NCBI RefSeq assembly: GCF_036417845.1
Contig: NC_089985.1
Span: 25,688,583 to 25,752,582, forward strand
DNA from: Apteryx mantelli
Taxonomy: Eukaryota; Chordata; Aves; Apterygiformes; Apterygidae
Length of the DNA: 64,000 nucleotides
Direction of reading: 5' to 3'
Position numbers and translations under genes: made by a program. Shown here piece after piece: positions 13,145 through 26,000 of the stretch. The notes under the pieces are model-generated. The model was not told where the DNA came from and did no database searches. It saw only the letters and a list, made by a program, of their open reading frames with translations. The stretch's first letter is position 1; every line of letters begins with the position of its first letter.

Positions 13145-13195
13145 TGTATATATATATATATAAAAATGTATACACACACACACACACACACACAG
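13145..13195. repeat. Compound (TA)n-(CA)n microsatellite
   Basis: A run of TA dinucleotides at about 13147-13162, a short AAAATG interruption, then about eleven CA units at 13172-13194. It lies roughly 430 bases past the CLCA2 stop codon, probably in or near its 3' UTR. Confidence 0.9.
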
Positions 13196-13620
13196 AGCTG
13201 AATTACAGACACATTTATAGAAATGAAAATATGAGCTGCAGGAGTTCATCCTTGTTTTTTAAAAAAAGCTTTTTTTTAATAAGGCACATTATCTAAGGTA
13301 TCTTGCTCAATTTAATCACAATCTTCATACTATAAGAATAGGCTATGACATTGCCTGGCATACATATAAGCTGGTAAACATATACTGCATCTATTCAGTA
13401 CAAATTATTTACATACGATTTGTTTTAATGTAACCTGCCCTTCAGTTATAAAATTCATATACAACATGATATGACTATTAAATCACTGTGGCTTCATACA
13501 AATACGGAACGTGATTATCTGCTTATTCTTTTTTTCTGGTAGGACACCTATTTTTGCATGGGAAAGCGTCTAAACAAAAATTTAAAAATGGATGGAGGTC
13601 AGACAGGCTTGCACTTTCCA

Positions 13621-14033
13621 TTAAAGCAACTTAGTTGTAGTTTCTAAAACAGTCTTTTTGTCCTTTTTTTTTAATAAACAGAGGGTTGTGCTTGCTGTAA
13701 GACAAACTACCACTAATAATCCAAAGACTAATAGCAATATTGTTGAAACACTAAACTCCATATTAGAAGAAGGAAAATCCATTGGGGGAATAAACATTAC
13801 TGCCTGTGCAATGTTAGATAGCTCAGAGTAAAGAAGGACTTCATCAATGGCCCGTACAGCTACATAGATTATGGTGATGTTTTCTGTTGTAAAAGCTTCT
13901 GGTTTAAATGCAAATAGTTCTTTGTAACCCGCATGCTCAGGTGAAAGACTGGAAGCATTCACAAAAGTAGTGTTATAAAAGTTGTCCCTTAGTTCCAGAG
14001 GAGTTTCACTTGTTCTGATTTCATAACCTGCAG
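13621..14033 (-). CDS. CLCA2: CLCA2 exon 14: FN3 end, membrane span, stop
   Basis: 413 nt including the TAA at 13623-13621. It finishes the FN3-like domain (GYEIRTS, IIYVAVRAIDE, NIAQAVMFIPP). It then has a roughly 25-residue hydrophobic span (STILLLVFGLLVVVCLTAS), a KKKDKK stop-transfer segment and the terminal residues TKLL. The membrane span separates CLCA2 from the secreted members of the family. Confidence 0.94.
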
Positions 14034-17000
14034 CTGAAAATACAAATATTAAAAGATATTGTCACCTGTGTGTTAGCTATCATTAAAACTTTTGATCTCT
14101 CTTTAGAAATACTTACTAACATCAGTTTCATTAGTCAGTTCAGCTAGTGGGAAAAATAAATACTGCATGGTAGATAGATCTGAAAAAACTTATTCTGCTA
14201 CCTAAACTGACTGCTTGGATAATTAAACTTCTCACTGCGGCACAGTATTGAAATGAACAGATGGATGGAATGGAGGTCATCATGAACCCCACTGAGGTCT
14301 CTCAGTGTTCCTGACTTCACTGAATTTAACCTGCCTCTAAGTGAAGTGTAATTCCTATATCTGATACAACTCTGATGTGTTTATTTCCACTCTCTTTACA
14401 TTCATAGAGTATGTCCTTCCTTTCCTTGAGTAGCAAAATATTACAATTTAGTAAAAGCGAGCCTTCCATCAAAATTGCAAGCACGGATTTTGAAATTTTT
14501 TCAAAACACCCATTCACTAATTAATTCTGTTTAAAATCTTTGCAAGAGTAGAGCAGGAACAAAGCCTGTAACCACTATAGTTTATAACAAAATCCCCACT
14601 GGTGTCAGTGAGACAAAATGCATTACAGATATTGTGTTGTGTGATGTATATCACACTGAATTACTAGAATGGCACACTTAAACCATTTCTAATTAACAAA
14701 CGTGATTCTTAATGAAGAATGAGAAATGTTGAGTCTTTAGTTACTGCTACAAAGCCTGGAACCATTATTTTGCACACACAAAACCTGAGCTGGCATTTAT
14801 AAAGGTGCTTCTGGGTGCAACAAAATACAGTGGAAATTCACTTAAAATTTACGCATTTTGCAATTTCACCTTGGGCAGGAGACAGGCTAGCAAAGGAAGA
14901 AACATACCTTGGCCTTTGTCAAAATCATCTCCTGGTGCTGTCCATGATAATACGACCTTATTGTCTTCTATTCTGGCATCAAGATCAATAATTTTGCATG
15001 GTGGAAACACATCAGCATAAGGTCCCACTGGAACTGCAGATATTATAAAGGAGCCTCCTGCAGCTGTTCTATGGAAACCTCCTCTTCTGATTTGAAGATC
15101 ATTTTTAATAACTGAGGGTCTTGATGGGTTCATCTTGATCTTACCTAAAGCATTTAAAAAAAATGTTGATCAGTCTTAATTATTTGCATATTATTGTACT
15201 CTTCAGGTGACCTGAACCTCATCTCATTTATATTGCTTTCAATCTGAAAAATCTATTAATTTCAATGAAGTACAGTTATTTCCAGAGCAGTATCTACTTC
15301 AGTACAGTTTCAAGAGTAATAATTACTAAGATAATATTAATTTGAAGTAAGTGTGATTTGTTATAAAATGATTACAGGAGAGTTTCATTTACTGAACTAT
15401 AATAGTTCTTTTAAGTTCAATTAAGAACTTTAAGAGTTCTTAATTTAAGATGATTGATTATAGTACTCTAGTTACTAAACCTACAGCTATTCTTTTCACA
15501 GGCAAAACACAAATCCTTGTGCCTTACTGGCTGCTAAGGTCTATCTGTATTACATAGATACTGCTGTATTATAGTTGTTTACAGTCTGCTTTAAACATTG
15601 TTCTGGGGAATAGATATTTATTATTGTGTCGAAGGGAAACAGCTACATTCAGCATCTGAAAAGCATTTAGAACTAGTATCTCTTAGCTGGGATATCATTG
15701 ATCTAATGCCTACTATTAGCATTTGCAAAGGGACTTGATGTATGCAGATGCTGGAATAAATAGCTACATGCTTTTCTCCACATTACTTTGCCTTACCATT
15801 TTCGACATAACCTGGTATATACATGGCATGACTCCACCGCATTGCAGTTTGTGGTATGATAGTTCTGTTAGCTTGGACGTGGACTTTCAAGCTGTATCTG
15901 CCATTCCCAGGGAAAGAAAACAAGTACTTTGAATAGATACCATCATTCTTGACAATGTCAGAACCTAGATATAAAAAAGACATAATTTAACATCAAGCAA
16001 AAATTGGTGTGCTTATGTAAGCCATTTAGATTCATCTATGGAAACCAGAATGTAGAAACAGTAAGCAAATTCTCCTCTGACCTGCAATCTGTGCAGCTTC
16101 TCTAATTTTGATGGTGTGTTAAAAGTGTTCAAGAAGACTGCATCTGAAGTTGTCTTTTTCATTGTGTGTTAACTGAAGGAATAGCTACTTTCTTAGCAAA
16201 ATCATCTGTTATTTTATAATAAAGCAAAAGAATATATTCCTTATTTCCTTAAAACCCTTCCTTGGAAACACACACAAAAAAGAGTTTCTTCGTACACATT
16301 ATTCATTTACTATAACCACCATTGCAAATTGCTGGCAACACATCATTATTGGTAATCTTGACCTAATATAAACTCTGAGGCATATAGTATCATGGTTGTT
16401 ACTGTACAACAGGGAATCCACATAGCTGAAAAAGCAGCTTGTATTATAAAACAGCTTGTGGTATATATTTTAAAAATTGGCATGGATCTCAAAAAAGCCA
16501 AATGCTTACCTAAAGCACAAGCGAATGTAGCTTGGCAACACAAGCATGCTATCCCAGGAGATAATACTTCTCCTGGAACACGCTCAGACAAAAGGCATTT
16601 TCAGAAATTACTGATGCAAATTGCATTGCAAATAATATAGGTAGACCAAGAAAGTTGGAAATTTTCTGAAGAAAATTATTTTCATTTGGGGAAGAGTAAA
16701 GTGGAAGATTCAGAGCAGAAATTACAGAGGTGTAGTATATTCAGCTGCCCTAAATGCTTCTTGAGGCCCTGTGCCTAACACTTCCTTCTGGCTGTCTCCA
16801 GACCATCAGAGATGCTGAGACAACAGGGTTTTGGTTGAGCTGCCCACATGCAGGGCTATGGTGCTGTTTAGGATGCCTTCAGGGATCTGGGACATCTGCA
16901 TGGGGCTGACACATGTGGCTGCCACCGAGGAAAGAGCTGTGTCCCGAAGCAACAGCTGGAGGCCAGCCAGGATACCTTTGGGCACCGAGGCTGGCACTAC

Positions 17001-20000
17001 TCGTTCACGCCTGGGCCACCGAGTTGAGCTCTAGGAAACTGCCCTGGAATTTAGGTGAAACAGGGTGACTGGATCTCTGAAGTGCTTGGTTTTCCTTCCT
17101 GAAAAGCAGTTCTCAAATATGCACTTATTCCCACATGGGATCACTTTAATGTTAATAGGACTCTGTGTCAGAGTCATTTCCACCCTTGCAGATTTCTGTC
17201 TGTCACTAGCCATGAAAATTAAACAAAAATTACAGCAAGTATATTAAATATGTGGTGGTACAAAAGGGAGAAGATTCATTATTGCAATCTCCTGATAGTT
17301 TTGTGAAATTCAATATAGAAATAACAATTTATCAAAATAGTATGAAAAATTACCAAAAGCTTGATAATTAGCTACTCTGTATAAAAATCCTTTCTAACAA
17401 TAGGAGGGACTGTGGACAAAGGACTATGTTGCCTTGCAGCATGTTTAAGTAACCAGAGGGAAACTTCACATTTTTTACCTTTTATAATAATTTCTACTGT
17501 TGCAAAGCAAATGCATAAGGTATATAAATGCCTGAATCCAAATAATGATATTTACACCTTCTCCTGATAACTGTAAAATGCAGTGAAGCATAGGGCCTGC
17601 AGTTTTGCTTAGAAGTGCTTATTATTCAAAGCTCTGGGCCTGCTTACCTACTGAGAACATTTTAAGTTATTGAGCTTTAAAGGCCTCATCCTTCAATATG
17701 CTGAACCTCATCAGTTTGATTAGCTTGAATGGCAACTGATAACTAATGATACACAGCACAATTCTGATTATTGGAATGGTTCTGTGCATTTAAATTTATG
17801 CTCATAGATGATTTAAGATGAGAGCTTATCTAGAAATAACACCAATAAGGTCAGCTGTGCTCATGCACATTACCACAGAGCCGTGGCTACTTTGTCTCAG
17901 TGCATTACATTACACAGTATTCAGTAAAAATTGCAGTTAGGAGAGACCTTTAATTCTATTTTCCAGATATTTTCAAATGTATTTCAAGAGTCTTATTACC
18001 TGCTCCATTGTCAAAAAGTTCCAAGGAAATTGGATCTCCGTTCTCTGGACTGATAATGGCAGTCACATTTGCTCCAAGAATAGGTGAAAACCCTTGACTA
18101 ACTTGTACATAGACAACCATTGGATTGGGATAGTCATTTATATCTTTGCTCATATGGGCTTTCACAGCCATGGCAGGTATAGTAGAATTTGCTGCTCGAG
18201 AAGTCACGATCATTGTTAGAACTTGAGGAGACAGGTGAATATTTGTCAGTGTGTATATCCATTCCCCTGTCTGAAAAGAAGAATTCAAACCTTTTAAAAT
18301 GAAATAACTCTCTTTTGGATAATTTAATTTGTGCTTATTTAAATTCTGACAGCCTGTTTAAACTAACACCCTCTGAGTAGCTTTGTTTCTGTCAATGGGA
18401 ATACTCATAGATATGACTCAGTATGAAAAACTGTTTTGCAATTTGTCCTCCAGGCTGTTGTTCTGGAATGATTCCCTATGAGACCAAAACCAGCAATCTG
18501 TATTTACTTCCTTAACTTCCATGGACTACTTAGAGACTAAGGATTACTTTTATGAAAAAGGGTCTTCTTGTAGCATTGAAAAAATCAGCAACTCTAGTTC
18601 CTACTTTCTGGACACTCAGAAAAATAATTAGGAATGTATGTATTTTTAATATAAAGAAGAAGCACTGGAGTTCATTAAGTACAACGAGTTTACTAAATTA
18701 AGCAGGAATCCCTTTTGTAAATATTTCAAAAGGCCTTAATGTGCTCCACATACCTTGTTTATGTTTGTAAATGCTGCTTATTTCATCCCATAAACCTATA
18801 TTTCACAAAACTCAAGGTATTTGTTTCAGTTAATATTTCTATTTTCTTCCTCATTAACTTTCATTTGTGAAACACAGATTCCCCAAAACTCTTCAAATGG
18901 AAAAGTGATGAAGAAATTACCATCAAGAGAGAGAGGAGTCTGAACCAAAATTCTTGGGGTTGAGTAAGGGGTTGTAGTTCAGACTTTTGGTACATTCCAA
19001 AATTTTAAAACTTTTCTAAAGAGATTTAGATCTCAGCTTCTGAAAGTTCAGTGTATTTGGTTTTGTTCATAGTGGTAGATAACACCATTATGAACATTTT
19101 AATTGATACAAGCATAGTGAATAGTGAGTTGAAACAGATCTAAGTCAGAAATGAATAAAATCCATACATTTTAGATACTGCTTCAGCTCCATCACTTCAT
19201 ATATCTATATCTATCTACATACAGTGTAAATTTCCATGTTCATATTCTGATGGAATAAGAAAGTAGCCTAAAACTGATCTGGATGAGAAGATACTGGACA
19301 CATCCAGTATCTACTGGACACATCTTTATGAAACCTGTCCCCTCTGTGTTAAAAACTAGTGCATCTCATCTAGTTAATTCAGGCCTGCTTACCGCAATTT
19401 TAAATTAGATGCATAACTTGCTAGACCCAGAGTCAAATCTATGGCACCTTTTATCCACCAAAGTATGAAATTCTCTAAAACTTTTATAATGGAAAGAAGT
19501 TTCTATGTACAATATAGTAATTTTAAATGGGACTTTATAGATTAAATAACTCCCATGTAATGTTATATATTGTTTAGAGTGATAATGAGAGAAAATTGAT
19601 CCACTGGCTACTAATAGGGTTCAGAAATTTGGAGATGAGTTGCAAATCAAGCGTAAGATGATAGAGATAAAACCTTAAGATAGTGCTCTTGAACCTAGCA
19701 GGAAATTGTTTGGCACATAGCAGTCATGATATCATAGTGTGGCAGAATAACATTATCTCATGCTGTTAAGTGATTCTACTTAACATAACTTTAATAGAAT
19801 GCAAACAATGTGCAGTTAGGATGTTTCTCCCATGCTTAAAAAGTAAAAAGAGATCTTAAATTTTACCTCTGCAATTCCTGGAATCTGGAGACGAGCTACA
19901 TGGAAAATGGAATCAATGTCAAAGTCCTTGTTGGTGTAGCTTTTCCCACTGGGATCAGAGACTGTGATCTCTGGCGGTTCAGCAGTTTGCCAAGTGGCTA

Positions 20001-23000
20001 CAAAGAAGGTTTCTCTTCCCACTGTGCTATCAATAGTCACTGTCCTACGCAGTTGTTTGTACCCTCCAATACTGTCACTAGCACTTTCGATCTATCAGAA
20101 AGAACAGAATGAGTCCACCAGTTCTGAAAATCATGTATGCTTACAAAGAAGGGCATTCACTCCCATTTTAAATTATCAAATCTGATAAATTGAAAAGCCC
20201 CCAAAATACATACTAACTTTCATCTTCTATAATGATTTGGGCCTTTATTATCCCATTCACAGTAGTAGATTTTAGTAACAGCTCCACTGAATTGTGGAAA
20301 TAACAGAAAAATAGGCCCAATGGCCTTCTTAAAACACTGAATTTCTATCGGATGGAGCTACAGCTACATGGGATACTGCTACTTTCCTGGCTGAAAAGCC
20401 ATTCTACTGCTAGAGGAAATGGTCCTTGAAAAGACTGCAGACTAATTTAGTATGAATGTAGATTTCCATTTACATGTTCTTCCATGAAGAAAAACAGCAG
20501 CAATAAATAAACATGACTCTGGATGGAGACACTACTTCACCCTCATGAGTTCCTTAGATCAAATTGCCAGAAGTGACTCCCTGCTTTGCTTGAGGTTAAA
20601 ATTATCTCTGGCAACAGTATAGAAAAAGGCTTACATATTCTACCACACAGTAGAACTTGAGGTAAATTACTACAGTTTGTCAAGATTATAGAAAAAAAAT
20701 CAGTGTTAATACAGCGAGCCTATCAACTTGCAAAGAAGGGACTATAAATCGAGCTGAAGTGGTCACCAGGAAAGAGGGAGCAGGACACCACCTAGATAAA
20801 TTTGCTAAGTTCTATTTTTGTCAAAAAAACCCAAACCATGAAACAAAAACATTAGCTGTGCTTATAAGACAAACCTGAATAGATTGATTGAAAGTATCTC
20901 CACTTCTGGACAAAATTCCACTAAAAGCATCCAGTAAGTCACTGAAGTCCAGTCTTTCTGGGACAAAAAACTTCAACCCTCCTGAAACGGAGCACAGGTT
21001 TTATTTCAAATGTATTTATTTCATATTATACATGATACAAGAGTCTCAATCAGATTCACAAGATGCAAGTCTTACCACAAAACTCAGTGGTAGCAGGAAA
21101 GGAGGACAGCCGCCTCCCCTACCTGTGGACGCTAACCATCTTGTTAGTAGGAGTTTTCCCAGCAGTTTCAAAATGCCTCTTGAACTAGAATGACAATGTG
21201 AGCTTACCACTCTGTAATGACTTTTTAAAAATAATTTCACATTGCTTTAAGAAAATATCCTGGTAGTGCTGCAAATCCACTACTACTATTCTAACCAAGC
21301 AGAACAGGCTATCAAGTTGAAGACCTGTCTAGGCCACCTGCATGAATGAAGATTATTTTCAAGACACACACTCAAGGCCAGCTTTTTAAAAGCGCCTACG
21401 TGCATAAGTAAGAGCTGTGATCTTTATCCAGCTATATAAAGAGGGCCAAACGAACAATTAACAGACACATTTGAAAATCTGTGCCTTAATCTGCAGTTCT
21501 GACCCTCTAATACACATTCATTTACAGAGTAAAACTCAGCCCTGTTCAAACAAGAAACCAGGCCTATAAATGTCTCTTTTAATTCCACTTAAATGCTCAT
21601 ATGGGCCTTATGAGCTAAAGTAAGTTTTACTGAGTTACTCAGGATAAATTCAAATAATGTATCCTACTGCTTTCAAATATCTGAAAGGAGTTTAAAAGCT
21701 TATTTTTTAAAGCAGACTTTCAAAATTTTTAAATTATTTAGAAAAGGTATCTAATAAAAAGACAGAGGATACTACTGTAAGACCTAAGAATCTAATCAAT
21801 TCAAGACAAAGGCAGAAGGCTAAATATTTGCAATGAAATGTTAGAGTTCTTTGCACATTAAAAAATTACAAGCATTTCAGAAAAAAATTTACACCTAAGA
21901 ATTTTGCAATATAGGTATTGATGAAATATGTGAACACTTATGGTAGAAATAGTGGCATATATGACAGTATTAGAAATTAACAACTCAAGTCTATGAATTA
22001 AGCAAAAGCTGTTCGTACATAGCACTTTCTCCTGCGAAATTAAGTCATTTGGATGCTTAATTCTCATTGATTTTGCTACAACCTAATACCTATTAAAGTC
22101 TAGGACCTAGACAACTTCTGTTTAATCTAGTTACCTGTATCATTGGTTTTCAATCTTTTTTTAGATTTGTGGATCCACTAGCATCACTGAGTGGAGACAG
22201 AGACTTCTTCATAAGGAATTTTACTCTATTGACACTACAGCTGCTTTTCTTTGGTACCTTTTGTTGACAACAAACTACATGGCTGAGACTCACTGCCTGA
22301 GATTGTTCAAAGAAGAAAGGTATTGGCAAGTTCTCAATTTCACACACATTTACACATAGACTGAGCTTTATTAGATGTATCTGAGCTGAATGTTTTCAGG
22401 ATTGGAGTCATAGTTTGCTCCAATATTTACCTGTCTCTTTGGAGAATTGTTCGATTTCCTTAGCAGCAGAAGACCCAACAGTAATTGTATGAATGACTGA
22501 TCCACTGTTAACCGTATCAGAAAAACACTTCTTCATACTACTATCTTGTCCACCTGTCACCAGTATAATCTCAGATCCAAATACATTTCCATCTTTCTTC
22601 CTGATGACCTGAGGCAGAAGGACCAGTATTAACAGAAGCAATAAATATCACGATCTGCCTTGTAATTAACTCTGACACTTTCCTCAAAAGAAAGTTAATC
22701 AGAACAAATGCCATGAAATTTAACCACTGTGTGGGTATAGAAATAACAGAGACTAAAATCAGAATATGCTGTATATGCATACTTGACAAGGAGCGATACA
22801 GTGAACACCTTCTCCTTTACTTCCCTTCCCCTCAGGTATTTGTACAGACATAAATCCTCATGGCAGAAGGCTGAGACTACAGACTCTCACTAACACAGAA
22901 AGTGAACTAAAATCAGAGGAGAAAGAATATTTTTGCTCCCAGATTTCTGCCTCATCTCTCTGACAAAGATTTTTGCCCTGGTGGCAGGATGACTAAATTT

Positions 23001-26000
23001 CTTGTGAGGTATTTGCTGAGCTACTTCAGTACTTGATCAGGCAAAGGTAAACTGAAACAGGGAGATCTGGTGTTAATACCAAAAAAGCTGAAAGATGCAT
23101 CAATAAGAGCATGTTAATGAATTGATATTGCAAAACAAGACAAAAAAAAACAATAAAAATGTGGTTTTAGAGGATATAGGTTGAAGTTAGCAGATAAAAT
23201 CCTGATTACTCACAGGCAGCAGAACTGCTGAGTATGCCAGCATGATTTTTTTAGAATTTAGAAATGAAATGGCAATCTGAACAGTAGAAGATAAAGCTTA
23301 TATAGCTCATAAAAGTATGAACTGCCAAAGTTGAAAACTTTAAGAATATGTATCATTAAAATTTTCTATATATGTATATATAAAATTTAAAATCATTGCA
23401 AAGATCATATAATGTTATTTTTAAAGATATAGAGTTTTTAATGGTGAACTTTGGTTATTTTTCTTTTCATTATTACTAGGCGATACATGCATAATAAGTA
23501 CACTGGAAAACTACTATAATTCTTTTCAAACAATACAATAATCAGTAGAAGATATTTGATGTGGCCAAGGAACAGAAATCCTCACAATTAAAAATGAAAG
23601 GATCCACACAAGAGGTACAAACAGAAATAGTGCTCTCAATGCTTCACCTCAGATGCCAGTTGCAGCCCTGCACAAACATTTGTTCTCCCGCTCCCTGAAG
23701 CTGCAGGTAAGTATGAAGCAAGCTGTTTCCGTACATCATCGCTGACTATCTGACGCACATGAGTTTTGATCTCCCCTATGTGACTGAACATGACAATACC
23801 AACATAAGAATTTTCTTCCACAATTTGCAGTAAATACAATTCTGCTGCTTGATGCAATCGATTGATCCAGTTACCCTACATATAAAAGGAGTTAAAAGCA
23901 AACAGTTTTGTAAGTATATACAATGAAAGCTGCAAAATATGCAGTTAGCTAAACTTCCTCTGCAAAAATATCAACTTCTGAGAGACAAGTCACCTAAAAT
24001 ATTCCTTTTTGCAAATTCCAATATTTTGATTAGAATACAAAAACCTAAATATGCTCTTCAGCTTATTTTACTGAAGATCAGCCCTAGGTAATCAAATGCT
24101 TATGCCAGGCACTGTGGAATAGTAGTTGTCTTCAGACCTTTGAAAGAGAGACATCTCTTTTCTGGAATGTTTTTTCCTCCCATCTTGCTTCCTGCCCTTC
24201 CCACTCGCATCCATCTTCCTCATGCTCCTGGCTCCCCCACCTACACACTTGGGGTGTAACAAGCAATGTCCTTTATTCCTCTCAAAATCTTGCCACCAAT
24301 ATCCAGCTGGTCAGTATTCAGCAACTCTATCCTGGCCTAAGTCATGTCAGGAGAGATCCTGACTCCCCTGCTCCCAAAAGAAAAGAAAACTCTGAACTCT
24401 GTCACTGCTGAGCTGATTCCTTGCATCTGTAGCCAAACTTCTCCATCTCTATGTAGAGAAGAATATTTCTAGATATCTAGTGTGTCTGAAAACCTAATAC
24501 AGAAAAGTAAAATGTGCAATGAAATGTATCTGAATATGAACTTACCCCAGTTATAGTCTTAGAAATATCAAGCACTAAACATATCACTCTGTCTCTCTTC
24601 TGCAGCAATGAGAAGACGGGAGGAGTAATGTGGCTGGTGTTGGTCATTGGAGGGTTATTTTTAAAATCTGTAGAGTTTTTAATTACTTCCCATGTGCTTC
24701 TGTAGTCACACATTCGATTCTGCAGATTGGGTGCTTCTCTGTTATGGTTATGTTCATCACAGAATTCAGCCACCTCAAATGGTAAACAAATAGACAAAAA
24801 TCAAAAGTAAGCAACAAAAGAATAATAGAAATAAAAATAGGGATGGAAGAGAATCTTTGCTGATGGTTCTTATTTATAGTTAAGACATCAGCTATTACTC
24901 AGCTTCATTTACATTGATAACAGTATACATTACAGTGTATTTACTTAGATAAAAGTTGAAACAAATGTAACATTTCTAGAAGAAGGATGATAAATTTGCA
25001 TAACATTGAAAGAAATTGTTTTTATGTGATTGTACTTACTGATGATAAACTTTGCATATACATTATTGATGATACTGCAGTTTGATTTCTCTCATGAATA
25101 AATGCACATCCTTCCTTAAAAAGCCCTGTGAGCTTATTAATAACACAACTACCTTCAGCGCAGGATTTTTTTTCACAGACATAGATGCCAGTAAGATCAG
25201 AGGAACACCTAGGGATAAAACAGAATGCATTTACACTTAGAAATCCCACCCGGATATCGTGCTAACATTAATGAGGCTTGCACTGTGCTCTGCACTCTGC
25301 CTATGCAAAACAAGTTATTATTGTAGAAACATATGAATGTACACCGCAACGTGACTCAAGAAAAAAACATTGATTTCTTTACTTTCCCATCATTTTAGTC
25401 TATTGACTGAGAAGAAATATTACAGTTATGGATGTAAAGTATTACAATTGTAGAAGTAGCCTTGTTCATTCAGTGGTTAATGCTTCAAAATGCTGCTACA
25501 CCCTCGAAAGCTGTTAGATGGTTTCCTGGTTTACCACGGGCACAGGTGCTTGCTCAGTGGGTTCCGCCTCAAATACGCTCTGACAACTTTGTTTCTCAAG
25601 GCCCCATTTGGCTGCACGGGTGAAGAGCGAACCAGGCACCCTGGTGCTCAGTAGTGAGAGCACGGGTGGAGTTGTGCAGAGGCAGCAAACCTGAAGAAAT
25701 GAATCTGGGGTGAGAAAGACCAAAGTTTGCAGTGTACTCAGAGCACGGAGAGGGGAGGCAAGAAGAGGAGGAAATGCTTGGACAGACAAACACCACGAGC
25801 AAGGGGAAAGGAGCATTTCTGAACAAGCTCTGTTTCCTCTCCAGTGGCAGAGTACAGAAGTGATTTAGCCTCCAGAGTCAGTTCAGAAAAAGGTAATTTC
25901 ACTATCACTGCTGAACCAGCAACAACATAAATGTGTAAAGATGGATGTGGAGAAAATCACATGAACTATTCATAAAGTAGGAAAGGTCTTTAATGAGGAA

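Larger units (their letters stand above)
8341..13620. other. Intergenic region between the two CLCA genes
   Basis: No coding exon with splice sites and family similarity was found on either strand. The region is AT-rich with a more GC- and CT-rich patch at about 9840-10440, a tandem 43-base duplication near 11634, a hairpin at 10929-10950 and a compound TA/CA microsatellite near 13145. The right-hand end should hold the CLCA2 3' UTR. I did not find a canonical AATAAA on the minus strand within 1 kb of the CLCA2 stop, only ATTAAA-type variants. Confidence 0.6.

Noticed and set aside
25514-25826. Two overlapping minus-strand frames in CLCA2 intron 4
   Set aside because: They lie between exons whose phases already close; no CLCA similarity and no splice borders.
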